5,675 nt of DNA, from positions 1-5,675 of the forward strand of contig CAJBIL010000238.1 in the NCBI GenBank assembly GCA_903953145.1, written 5' to 3'. Shown piece after piece: positions 1-5,434 of the stretch. How positions within the stretch are numbered: the stretch's first letter is position 1; the number at the start of each line of letters is the position of its first letter. The position numbers were made by a program, and so were the translations under genes. This stretch comes from an uncultured beta proteobacterium. GTDB taxonomy: Bacteria > Pseudomonadota > Gammaproteobacteria > Burkholderiales > Rhodocyclaceae. The notes beneath the pieces were generated by a model, which saw only the letters and a program-made list of their open reading frames with translations, searched no databases and had not been told where the DNA came from.

Positions 1-299
1 ATGATTGTTTCAACATCGCGGCCCACGTAGCCGACTTCGGTAAATTTGGTCGCCTCGATTTTGATGAACGGGGCATTGGCGAGGCGCGCCAGACGGCGTG
101 CTATCTCGGTCTTGCCAACGCCGGTCGGCCCGATCATCAGAATATTCTTGGGCGTAATTTCCTGCCGTAGCGGGTCAGCCACCTGCGCCCGCCGCCAGCG
201 GTTACGCAGGGCAATAGCCACGGCCTTCTTGGCCTTGCCCTGACCGACAATGTGTTTATCGAGTTCGTGAACAATTTCCTGCGGAGTCATTTGCGTCAT
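1..299 (-). CDS. hslU: HslU (ClpY), ATPase subunit of the HslVU protease, N-terminal part only
   Basis: HslU is the AAA+ hexamer that unfolds substrates and feeds them into the HslV peptidase in the cytoplasm. Only the first 99 codons are in the window; the gene continues past the left edge. The protein starts MTQMTPQEIVHELDKHIVGQ, the usual HslU N-terminus. The Walker A motif GPTGVGKT falls at residues 57-64 (lysine 63), the same numbering as in E. coli HslU, which supports the start at 299. It is followed by the conserved stretch around EATKFTEVGYVGRDVE. A weak AGG lies upstream of the start. The gene is normally directly downstream of hslV; here hslV is about 1.3 kb away with two opposite-strand genes between, so hslU probably needs its own promoter. 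Identity is very secure. Confidence 0.97.
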   Translation of the reverse strand, partial: MTQMTPQEIVHELDKHIVGQGKAKKAVAIALRNRWRRAQVADPLRQEITPKNILMIGPTGVGKTEIARRLARLANAPFIKIEATKFTEVGYVGRDVETI

Positions 300-321
300 G
301 GCGAGCCTGCGATGTGCATCG

Positions 322-352
322 TAAAGGGGGAGGAATCTAACATGTTCTCAAG
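322..352 (-). promoter_or_regulatory. Possible heat-shock (sigma-32-like) promoter for hslU
   Basis: On the minus strand CTTGAGA (346-352) is followed after 15 bp by CCCCCTTTA (322-330). This resembles the heat-shock consensus CTTGAAA, 11-16 bp, CCCCATnT. Transcription would start near 315, leaving a leader of about 16 nt before the hslU start at 299. HslVU is under sigma-32 control in E. coli, so the placement makes sense. The match is by eye; the spacing is at the long end of the range, and both elements lie within the upstream region of the divergent gene. Confidence 0.4.
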
Positions 353-381
353 CGACGTGCGATTGTGGCAGACTGGTACAC

Positions 382-386
382 GGAGG
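382..386 (+). promoter_or_regulatory. Strong ribosome binding site fixing the start at 393
   Basis: GGAGG lies 6 nt before the ATG at 393. The open frame extends upstream to other ATG codons (252, 312, 342), but those would overlap hslU or its upstream region and none has as good a spacing. This site decides in favour of the 106-residue protein. Confidence 0.8.
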
Positions 387-392
387 AACATC

Positions 393-713
393 ATGAAATT
401 TCGCACCATCAGCCTGGCCCCGGGGCGCGCCGCAGCGGGGATGATACTGGCCGGCGCCGTTATTGACCGGGAAGGCCACAGCCTGCTCGCGGCCGGAACG
501 GTTCTCGATGCCAGCATAATCGACCGGCTCAGCCGGCGCGGTATCGAATCAATTGCCGTCAACGTGCCGGACACCCGCAGCCCCGAAACCATCGCCGAAG
601 CGCTGCGCCTTGCTGAAGCGCGCGTCGCACTGATTTTTCGTGGTGACGGCAACGCTGCTCGGGCCCAGCTTCATTCGGCTGTACTGCACTATCGGCAAGA
701 GGCCAACAAATGA
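393..713 (+). CDS. Small protein (106 aa) with an HD-GYP/HDOD-associated N-terminal-like domain
   Basis: I do not recognise a named family. Residues 6-57 follow the pattern L-x-P-G ... GMILAGAVIDREG ... LLAAGTVLD ... I-x-RL-x-RRGI-x-S-I-A-V, a short beta-rich unit that I associate with the N-terminus of HD-GYP and related signalling proteins. Residues 63-105 look helical and charged. There is no signal peptide or membrane segment, so it is probably cytoplasmic. Its stop codon overlaps the start of the HDOD gene in an ATGA, implying translational coupling. A reasonable inference is that the two proteins act together, as a split version of a one-chain regulator. The start at 393 is chosen for the GGAGG site and because it clears hslU. 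No promoter was convincing in the 93 bp upstream. Confidence 0.8.
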   Translation: MKFRTISLAPGRAAAGMILAGAVIDREGHSLLAAGTVLDASIIDRLSRRGIESIAVNVPDTRSPETIAEALRLAEARVALIFRGDGNAARAQLHSAVLHYRQEANK

Positions 714-1555
714 CAATACCCGCTCTTGATGATCTGCTGTCGCATGCAGACGCACTACCCTCATTACCGGAAATCGTTCGCCATCTGATGCGCTCACTGA
801 ACGATGAACTCGCGGATGTCGACACCCTCGCGCATCAAATCAATGCGGATCCGGCCATCGTCGCCCGCCTGCTGGCAGCTGCCAACTCCAGTGCTTTCGG
901 GCTTTCTTCGCGTATTGAATCGGCCCGTCAGGCATTTCTCGTACTCGGCGTTAACCGGGTGACGGGCATCATTCTGGCGACTGCACTGATCCGCCGCTTT
1001 GATACGCAAACGCAGGATTTTGATGCCCGGCTGCTCTGGCGACATACGCTCGGCGTCGCCACTTGCGCCCGCGTCCTCGCCGAGCAAACCGACATCGACC
1101 CGGAAATCGCCTTTACCGCCGGCTTGCTGCACGACATCGGCCAGCTACTGATGTTTGCCGCAGCGCCGGAGGCTTACGCACAAAGCCTGGCCTTGCGGAA
1201 AAATGAGGACATTTCAATTCTGCTCGCTGAAAACACCGTCTTTGGTTACGACCATGCAGCGGCAGGCGGCATGCTCGCCAACGCCTGGAAGCTGCCGCGC
1301 GAAATCAGCGAAGCCATCTCGGCGCACCACAACCCCGACGACTATTGCAGTAGCGGCAACCCGCTCAGTGACCTGATCCACGTGGCTGAAGTGCTGAGTC
1401 ATGCGCTTGATCTTGGCGAACAAACCAATAACCGCGTTCCCGATCTGTCGGAACGCGCCGTTGCCAGCCTTGGACTTTCATGGCAAAGCCTGACCGGCCG
1501 CTTTGCCGAAATCGAAGCACGTTACGACGGCATACGCATCGCACTCGGCGTATAG
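710..1555 (+). CDS. HDOD-domain signalling protein, 281 aa
   Basis: HDOD proteins are HD-superfamily proteins found in bacterial signalling; many have no proven enzymatic activity. The typical opening is present: LPSLPEIVRHLM at 16-27, INADPAIVARLLAAANSSAFG at about 44-64, and a helix around LGVNRVTGIILATAL at 79-93. The HD part follows, with H112, GLLHDIG (H141, D142), DHAAAG (H182) and AISAHH (H206, H207). This is the full set of histidines and aspartate that HD phosphodiesterases use to bind metal, so catalysis cannot be ruled out. There is no second output domain; the protein is essentially a lone HDOD unit. The start overlaps the upstream stop by 4 bp, with AAGAGG just before it. It ends 34 bp from the end of convergent hslV, with no clear terminator between. 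Confidence 0.92.
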   Translation: MTIPALDDLLSHADALPSLPEIVRHLMRSLNDELADVDTLAHQINADPAIVARLLAAANSSAFGLSSRIESARQAFLVLGVNRVTGIILATALIRRFDTQTQDFDARLLWRHTLGVATCARVLAEQTDIDPEIAFTAGLLHDIGQLLMFAAAPEAYAQSLALRKNEDISILLAENTVFGYDHAAAGGMLANAWKLPREISEAISAHHNPDDYCSSGNPLSDLIHVAEVLSHALDLGEQTNNRVPDLSERAVASLGLSWQSLTGRFAEIEARYDGIRIALGV

Positions 1556-1589
1556 CGACCGACTCGATCCATCGTTACGCCAGCCACCG

Positions 1590-2126
1590 CTACTCAAGCA
1601 CCTCGATTGTGAAGCTGTGGTTGGTGTAAATGCACAGGTCACCGGCGATTTCGAGCGATTTACGAATCACTTCAGCCGGGTCAAGTTCGGTATTTTCGAT
1701 CAAGGCACGCGCTGCCGACTGGGCGTATGCACCGCCTGATCCGATGGCAACGATGCCATGCTCAGGCTCCAGCACGTCACCATTGCCCGTGATGATCAAT
1801 GAGTTCTCAAGGTCGGCGACGGCCAGCATCGCCTCAAGCCGGCGCAAAGCGCGGTCGCTTCGCCAGTCTTTCGCCAACTCAACAGCCGAACGCAGCAGGT
1901 TACCCTGATGCTTATCGAGCTTCGCCTCAAAGCGCTCAAACAGCGTAAAAGCATCGGCCGTACCGCCCGCGAAACCAGCCAGAATTTTCCCCTGATGAAT
2001 ACGCCGAACCTTGCGCGCACTGGCTTTGATGACGATATTGCCAAGCGTCACCTGGCCATCCCCGCCCATCGCAACGCGATTGCCGCGACGCACCGACAGA
2101 ATGGTCGTACCGTGGTATTGCTCCAT
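1590..2126 (-). CDS. hslV: HslV (ClpQ), peptidase subunit of the HslVU protease
   Basis: HslV is a proteasome-beta-like N-terminal threonine peptidase that forms a double hexamer capped by HslU. The protein is 178 residues, a normal full length. A six-residue propeptide, MEQYHG, precedes TTILSVRRG; T7 would be exposed as the catalytic threonine. With T7 as residue 1, the family residues fall in place: D17, K33 in ARKVRR, G45 in AGFAGGTAD, and the serine in AIGSGGAYAQSAARAL. The C-terminus, HSFTIEVLE, is typical. The start codon is 8 bp after the stop of the STAS gene on the same strand, so the two are almost certainly cotranscribed. hslU, normally the next gene, is displaced by two plus-strand genes. 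Confidence 0.98.
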   Translation of the reverse strand: MEQYHGTTILSVRRGNRVAMGGDGQVTLGNIVIKASARKVRRIHQGKILAGFAGGTADAFTLFERFEAKLDKHQGNLLRSAVELAKDWRSDRALRRLEAMLAVADLENSLIITGNGDVLEPEHGIVAIGSGGAYAQSAARALIENTELDPAEVIRKSLEIAGDLCIYTNHSFTIEVLE

Positions 2127-2131
2127 GCTGA

Positions 2132-2136
2132 TTCCT
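2132..2136 (-). promoter_or_regulatory. hslV ribosome binding site embedded in the upstream stop codon
   Basis: Read on the minus strand, AGGAA stands 5 nt before the hslV ATG and shares bases with the TAG stop (2135-2137) of the STAS gene, in the string TAGGAATCAGCATG. Ribosomes terminating on the first gene are placed on the start signal of hslV, which suggests coupled translation. Confidence 0.75.
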
Positions 2137-3355
2137 AATATTTTTCGTATACGATTTCAGCGACCGCGCTCAGTCCAACAACACCGAATAACGCAGCCAC
2201 CAGATAATTGGGGTGATGAAAAACGACCTGCTTCCCGGAACGTCTGACGCCGGTTAAAACATTAAGCAGCGCACCTGCACTGATAAAGTCGATACGCGTT
2301 ACGGTAGAACAATCAATCAGCACCGGGTCATGCACTTCAGCAAACGCCGGCAGGTCAGCAAAGCGCGATGCCTTGATCTCGCCACAAAGCGTATACGCAT
2401 TATTCGTCCAGTTTGCATCCGTCACAGCAATCGGCTTCACCGGCGACTGGACAGAAACCTTGGGGCGCTTTTGCTCCCATGAGGGCGGCGACACTTCAAA
2501 AGTCACCGCATAATTGATTGCTGCCTCATCAAAAACCGCCTGCGACCCCTGCAATTGCAAAAACGCCAGCAACAAAAGCCAGCACGCTTCATCCTCCGCG
2601 CGGCCGGGCAGCGTGTGCTTTTCGAGCAGTGCAAGCATATTATCGCGGCCAAGAATATCGATTTCACGCTTGGCCTTGTTTGCTTGCTGTAACAACTTAT
2701 ACAAACGGCTACAGCCCGCTGCATCAAGCCGGGTCACCCTGGACAAATCAAGGCGCAATTCAGGCATTTTATTCAGCACCTGTCGCACCCGCTCAAACGC
2801 AGCATCATTCGCACCTAACAACTCGCCGCTGAATAGCAGGTTTCCTGATGCAGCAATTTTCTCCACGACCACTAATTTTGACGCGTCGCGCCAGGCCGGC
2901 GGCGACTTCTCAAATGCCCGCGCATACTCGATTCCCTGCGCCTCGAAAGATGCGCTTTGCCCGGTCAATCGATAAAAATCAAAAAGCATCATCCAAAGTC
3001 GTTCGCCCGGGCCCGGCGCGTGAACACGCACCGCACCTTCAAGCAGGCTTCGCACCGCATCGTCCTGCCCGTTGGCGTAAAGAACGGCCGCCTGCTCAAC
3101 ATCCGCATCAATCGGATCAACATCATCCTCAAAATGGAAATCCGTCGGACTCTCACTAAACTGAAAATCACAGAAATCGAGGGAGTCATTCAGCACCTCT
3201 GGCACCGGCAGCTTGGCAACGACTGGCTCGGGCGCGACCTTCATCTCCTCAACGGGTAGCGCCTGCGCATCGGCATTAGTCGCTTGCGAACGAGGTGCCG
3301 CAGCAGGCTTGGCAACCATTTTTTCCGGCTGTTTTTTAAAAAAAGAGAAGGCCAT
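2135..3355 (-). CDS. Double-STAS-domain protein with duplicated helical module, 406 aa
   Basis: STAS domains occur in anti-sigma-factor antagonists and partner-switching regulators. Order seen: residues 1-12 MAFSFFKKQPEK, a Pro/Ala-rich linker to about 55, an acidic patch (DFCDFQFSES, FEDDVDPIDAD) to about 85, a helical module ending FEKSPPAW (148-155), a STAS-like domain (about 172-249) with LDLSRVTRLDAAG, a second helical module ending FEVSPPSW (286-293), and a C-terminal STAS domain (about 320-406) with IDCSTVTRIDFISAG. The first STAS has alanines where antagonists carry the phosphorylated serine; the second keeps a serine near that place. No membrane segments are seen, so it is probably cytoplasmic. 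The frame stays open to a TTG at 3418, but the ATG at 3355 gives a cleaner N-terminus; neither has a good Shine-Dalgarno. It is the first gene of a unit with hslV. The function is unknown. Confidence 0.85.
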   Translation of the reverse strand: MAFSFFKKQPEKMVAKPAAAPRSQATNADAQALPVEEMKVAPEPVVAKLPVPEVLNDSLDFCDFQFSESPTDFHFEDDVDPIDADVEQAAVLYANGQDDAVRSLLEGAVRVHAPGPGERLWMMLFDFYRLTGQSASFEAQGIEYARAFEKSPPAWRDASKLVVVEKIAASGNLLFSGELLGANDAAFERVRQVLNKMPELRLDLSRVTRLDAAGCSRLYKLLQQANKAKREIDILGRDNMLALLEKHTLPGRAEDEACWLLLLAFLQLQGSQAVFDEAAINYAVTFEVSPPSWEQKRPKVSVQSPVKPIAVTDANWTNNAYTLCGEIKASRFADLPAFAEVHDPVLIDCSTVTRIDFISAGALLNVLTGVRRSGKQVVFHHPNYLVAALFGVVGLSAVAEIVYEKY

Positions 3356-3462
3356 AACTTGCACAGAACACTTGTCTTGAAGGAGCTCCGTTTTAACACA
3401 ACCCCCTGATCCCCGCAATTTCGATCCGACTTTTTTACATGCACCTCACGGCAAAGCTCGCG

Positions 3463-3491
3463 TTGACAGTCCTTCAGGCGATCTCTATAAT
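3463..3491 (+). promoter_or_regulatory. Perfect sigma-70 promoter for the tRNA-Lys pair
   Basis: TTGACA (3463-3468) and TATAAT (3486-3491) are separated by exactly 17 bp. Both hexamers match the consensus at all six positions. The bases after the -10 (TCGCCC) are GC-rich, like the discriminators of stable-RNA promoters under growth-rate and stringent control. The expected start near 3498 is about 12 nt before the first tRNA. Confidence 0.93.
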
Positions 3492-3509
3492 TCGCCCTTC
3501 TTGTTTTTT

Positions 3510-3585
3510 GGGTCGGTAGCTCAGTCGGTAGAGCAGCGGACTTTTAATCCGTTGGTCCCGAGTTCGAATCTCGGCCGACCCACCA
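3510..3585 (+). tRNA. tRNA-Lys (anticodon UUU)
   Basis: A complete 76-nt cloverleaf. The acceptor stem GGGTCGG (3510-3516) pairs with CCGACCC (3575-3581), followed by discriminator A and an encoded CCA (3583-3585). The D arm is AGCTCAGTCGGTAGAGC. The anticodon loop CTTTTAA has TTT at 3543-3545. The T arm CCGAG-TTCGAAT-CTCGG is intact. It decodes AAA and, by wobble, AAG. Confidence 0.98.
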
Positions 3586-3596
3586 ATTTCGAAGCA

Positions 3597-3620
3597 GGCT
3601 TAGCGTTCTTTCGTTAAGCC
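3597..3620 (+). other. Hairpin in the spacer between the two tRNAs
   Basis: GGCTTAGCG (3597-3605) pairs with CGTTAAGCC (3612-3620) across a 6-nt TTCTTT loop, giving nine pairs with one G-U. No T-run follows, so it is not a rho-independent terminator. It lies in the 39-nt spacer and may assist processing of the dicistronic precursor; that role is inference. Confidence 0.55.
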
Positions 3621-3624
3621 CTGT

Positions 3625-3700
3625 GGGGCGTTAGCTCAGTTGGTAGAGCAGCGGACTCTTAATCCGTAGGTCGAGTGTTCGAATCACTCACGCCCCACCA
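3625..3700 (+). tRNA. tRNA-Lys (anticodon CUU)
   Basis: A complete 76-nt cloverleaf. GGGGCGT (3625-3631) pairs with ACGCCCC (3690-3696), then discriminator A and an encoded CCA (3698-3700). The anticodon loop CTCTTAA has CTT at 3658-3660, and the T arm is GAGTG-TTCGAAT-CACTC. It reads AAG. From position 8 through the variable region it differs from the upstream tRNA-Lys at only three bases, while the acceptor and T stems differ. Confidence 0.97.
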
Positions 3701-3717
3701 GAATGCATCAAGCAGCC

Positions 3718-3742
3718 AAGCCATCCTTCCGGGTGGTTTTTT
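3718..3742 (+). terminator. Rho-independent terminator of the tRNA operon
   Basis: CCATCC (3721-3726), loop TTCC, GGGTGG (3731-3736), then six T residues. The stem can be lengthened by AAG (3718-3720) pairing with the first Ts. It begins 17 nt after the CCA of the second tRNA. Confidence 0.85.
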
Positions 3743-3847
3743 GCTTTCTGGAGTTCGTATAGTTTCGGGCGTGGCCGGGGTAGGATTTTCGGAATGCCTG
3801 CAACGCATTACCAAGCGACGAGGCTCATCAAATAAATCGGCATAAAC

Positions 3848-4036
3848 GTGTCGGTCTACGTCCTCGTTGCCATCGTCACGAAGCGCTTGAATCTGAACGC
3901 TTCGCAGTACACCTTTCTACAGATATTGTCGGTCGCACTTTTCGAGAAGATGCTCTTGCAGCAAGCGTTTCCGAGCGACAGCCACGAAATATCCGACGGG
4001 ATTCAGCGCAACCAACTGAATCTATTCGACTATTAA
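3848..4036 (+). pseudogene. Decayed C-terminal fragment of an IS4-type transposase
   Basis: The 62 residues read VSVYVLVAIVTKRL, then QYTFLQILSVALFEKMLLQQAF and end NQLNLFDY. This matches my memory of the tail of IS4-family transposases, with its LQILSV-x-LFEK and terminal NQLNLF-x-F motifs. The catalytic DDE part and the rest of the roughly 300-400-residue enzyme are missing: a stop codon lies four codons upstream (3833-3835) and I could not follow transposase sequence before that in any frame. There is no Shine-Dalgarno before the GTG, so it is unlikely to be translated. No terminal inverted repeats or target duplications were found. It is an insertion-sequence scar downstream of the tRNAs. 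Confidence 0.75.
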
Positions 4037-4223
4037 CCGGTTTCTTGCTTCGATAGAAAAGACGACCGGGGATGTTGGCTACCACAGGCGGATGTTGCGC
4101 ATTGACGGCATGCCTGAAGAACCGGGCAGCGCTTCCAAGTTCAACATTGGCAAGTGCAGATTTGCGGCACAATGTCGGCTCTATTCTTGCTGTTTTTTTA
4201 TTACGTTCGACAAAGGTACTGCC
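4037..4223 (+). other. Non-coding stretch between the transposase scar and the FKBP gene
   Basis: Together with 3743-3847 before the scar, this makes a gap of about 480 bp without an intact gene. I see no convincing ORF, RNA or inverted repeat. The frame of the FKBP gene stays open back to an ATG at 4092, but those extra residues precede the signal peptide and look non-coding. A weak promoter-like pair, TTGGCA (4147-4152) and CACAAT (4168-4173), could serve the FKBP gene, but its 15-bp spacing is short. Part of the stretch may be the degraded end of the insertion sequence. Confidence 0.4.
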
Positions 4224-4643
4224 ATGCAAAAACGATGGGCGACAACCGCTGCAATCCTTTTTTCAATCTCCTGCCAGGCCGCAACGACGGCGCCTGCCGC
4301 CGAGCCGAAGGAGACAAAAACGGCTTCCGGGATTGGGATCACCATGCTTAAGGAGGGGGCCGGCGCGACGCCGGTGAGTAGCGATACGGTGAAGGTTCAT
4401 TACCGGGGTGTCCTCACGGACGGTAAGGAATTCGACAGTTCCTACGGCCGCGGGCAGCCGGCGACATTCCCCTTGAACCGGGTGATTCCATGCTGGACGG
4501 AGGGTGTTCAGGCGATCAAGGTGGGCGGCAAAGCCAAGCTGCTGTGCCCGCCTGGGCTTGCTTACGGTAGCCGTGGCGTGGGGTCGATCCCACCGAATTC
4601 GACGCTGATTTTTGAGGTGGAATTGCTGGAAATCGTCAAATAA
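4224..4643 (+). CDS. Exported FKBP-type peptidyl-prolyl cis-trans isomerase, 139 aa
   Basis: FKBP enzymes catalyse cis-trans isomerisation of proline peptide bonds. Residues 1-19 (MQKRWATTAAILFSISCQA) form a signal peptide, probably cut after SCQA; the cysteine at 17 is not in a good lipobox, though a lipoprotein is possible. A short Ala/Pro linker leads to one FKBP domain (about 36-139). The usual pocket residues are present: Y60 (VHYRG), F70 and D71 (EFDSSY), F82, V87 and I88, W91 (IPCWTEG), Y114 (LAYGSRG) and F130. C90 and C108 could pair in the periplasm. The start at 4224 is preceded by AAAGG and gives the cleanest signal peptide. The next gene follows after 23 bp, so the pair is likely an operon. 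Confidence 0.95.
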   Translation: MQKRWATTAAILFSISCQAATTAPAAEPKETKTASGIGITMLKEGAGATPVSSDTVKVHYRGVLTDGKEFDSSYGRGQPATFPLNRVIPCWTEGVQAIKVGGKAKLLCPPGLAYGSRGVGSIPPNSTLIFEVELLEIVK

Positions 4644-4666
4644 CGAAGGTTTCCACTTTCGGCCAG

Positions 4667-5323
4667 ATGCGCCTCATTGCGTTACTGCCTCTCGTCGCGC
4701 TCTCTCTACCTGCCTGGGCGGATGAATGCGACCAGTTGCCGAAGCCTTCTGTGGTGGTGAAGCGGCTTGATGAGCGCTTTGCCGTCAACACGCAGCAAGG
4801 CTACAAGGCGCTCACGCATTTGGGATCAGCCATCACTCGGCCCGGCAACCAGGTGCTGGGGCTGACTAGCGGCAAGGCGATTGCCCGTTTCTCCAGCAAT
4901 ACGCCGGCTTACCTTGATCGATCCGGGCAATGGGAGTGCACCAGCCCGCAACTGACGCTGACGCTTGGTTTCAGCCCGATGACTGTGTATGTGGCGAAGG
5001 AGTTTCCCGAGGGCGGCTGTGCCTATCAGGAAATTTATCAGCACGAACTCCGCCACGTTAAGACGTATCAGGATCATCTGGCAAAAATCGAGAAAGATAT
5101 AAGCGATACGTTAAGCCGGCGCTTTGCCACCGGCACCCCCTGGCGCGGCCCGGCCGGCCAGACCCGGGCGCGGCTGCAACAGGAGCTTGACGAGCGATGG
5201 CTGCCTTATGTGCAGCGCGAAATCCGCCGTGCCGATGCCGAGCAGGCCTTGATCGACACGCCGGAAGAATACGCCCGCGTGGCCGATAGCTGTAACGGTG
5301 AAATCAGGAAACGCGCCCGTTAA
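4667..5323 (+). CDS. Putative secreted zinc metallopeptidase (HExxH), 218 aa
   Basis: I do not recognise a named gene. Residues 1-18 are a classical signal peptide ending AWA before DECDQ. The mature part has four cysteines (21, 91, 118, 209), enough for two disulfides. The motif QHELRHVKTYQDHL contains HELRH at 126-130, the HExxH zinc-binding signature, inside a predicted helix and just after GGCAY. The following histidine (137) is one position off the metzincin spacing, so it is not a standard metzincin. A beta-rich region with two cysteines leading into HExxH recalls the DUF922 family of predicted secreted Zn-dependent proteases; that link is tentative. The C-terminal third is charged and helical. 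No strong Shine-Dalgarno precedes the ATG. It follows the FKBP gene by 23 bp. Confidence 0.8.
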   Translation: MRLIALLPLVALSLPAWADECDQLPKPSVVVKRLDERFAVNTQQGYKALTHLGSAITRPGNQVLGLTSGKAIARFSSNTPAYLDRSGQWECTSPQLTLTLGFSPMTVYVAKEFPEGGCAYQEIYQHELRHVKTYQDHLAKIEKDISDTLSRRFATGTPWRGPAGQTRARLQQELDERWLPYVQREIRRADAEQALIDTPEEYARVADSCNGEIRKRAR

Positions 5324-5378
5324 AGGCGACGATTATTCATCATGCCTTTTACGTTCAACGTCTCGGCGGCGTTCTGGA

Positions 5379-5407
5379 TTGCTATTCATCCAATCCGTCG
5401 CTATTCT
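5379..5407 (+). promoter_or_regulatory. Candidate promoter for the nucleotidyltransferase gene
   Basis: TTGCTA (5379-5384) and TATTCT (5402-5407) are 17 bp apart, each with four of six consensus matches. It lies 27 bp before the GTG start. It is plausible but not distinctive. Confidence 0.35.
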
Positions 5408-5434
5408 CATACCAATCATAAATAGGCCATCACA

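Noticed and set aside
310..321. Small dyad CGATG-TG-CATCG between hslU and the divergent gene
   Set aside because: Five-base arms arise easily by chance; it is too short to claim as an operator.
252..392. N-terminal extension of the 106-residue protein to an ATG at 252
   Set aside because: It would overlap the start of hslU and its upstream region, and the GGAGG site before 393 gives a better start.
1556..1589. Possible bidirectional terminator between the HDOD gene and hslV
   Set aside because: Only a 5-bp TAGCG/CGCTA pairing across a long loop is visible, with no T-run on either strand.
3356..3418. TTG start adding 21 residues to the STAS protein
   Set aside because: The added residues look unlike the rest, no Shine-Dalgarno precedes the TTG, and the ATG at 3355 gives a natural N-terminus; some uncertainty remains because that ATG also lacks a good site.
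3701..4223. Genomic-island attachment site at the tRNA-Lys CUU 3' end
   Set aside because: No repeat of the tRNA 3' end and no integrase was found downstream in the window.
3876..4229. 117-residue minus-strand open frame
   Set aside because: It lies antisense across the transposase scar and the FKBP start, has no recognisable motif or Shine-Dalgarno, and is Arg/Ser-rich in the way shadow frames are.
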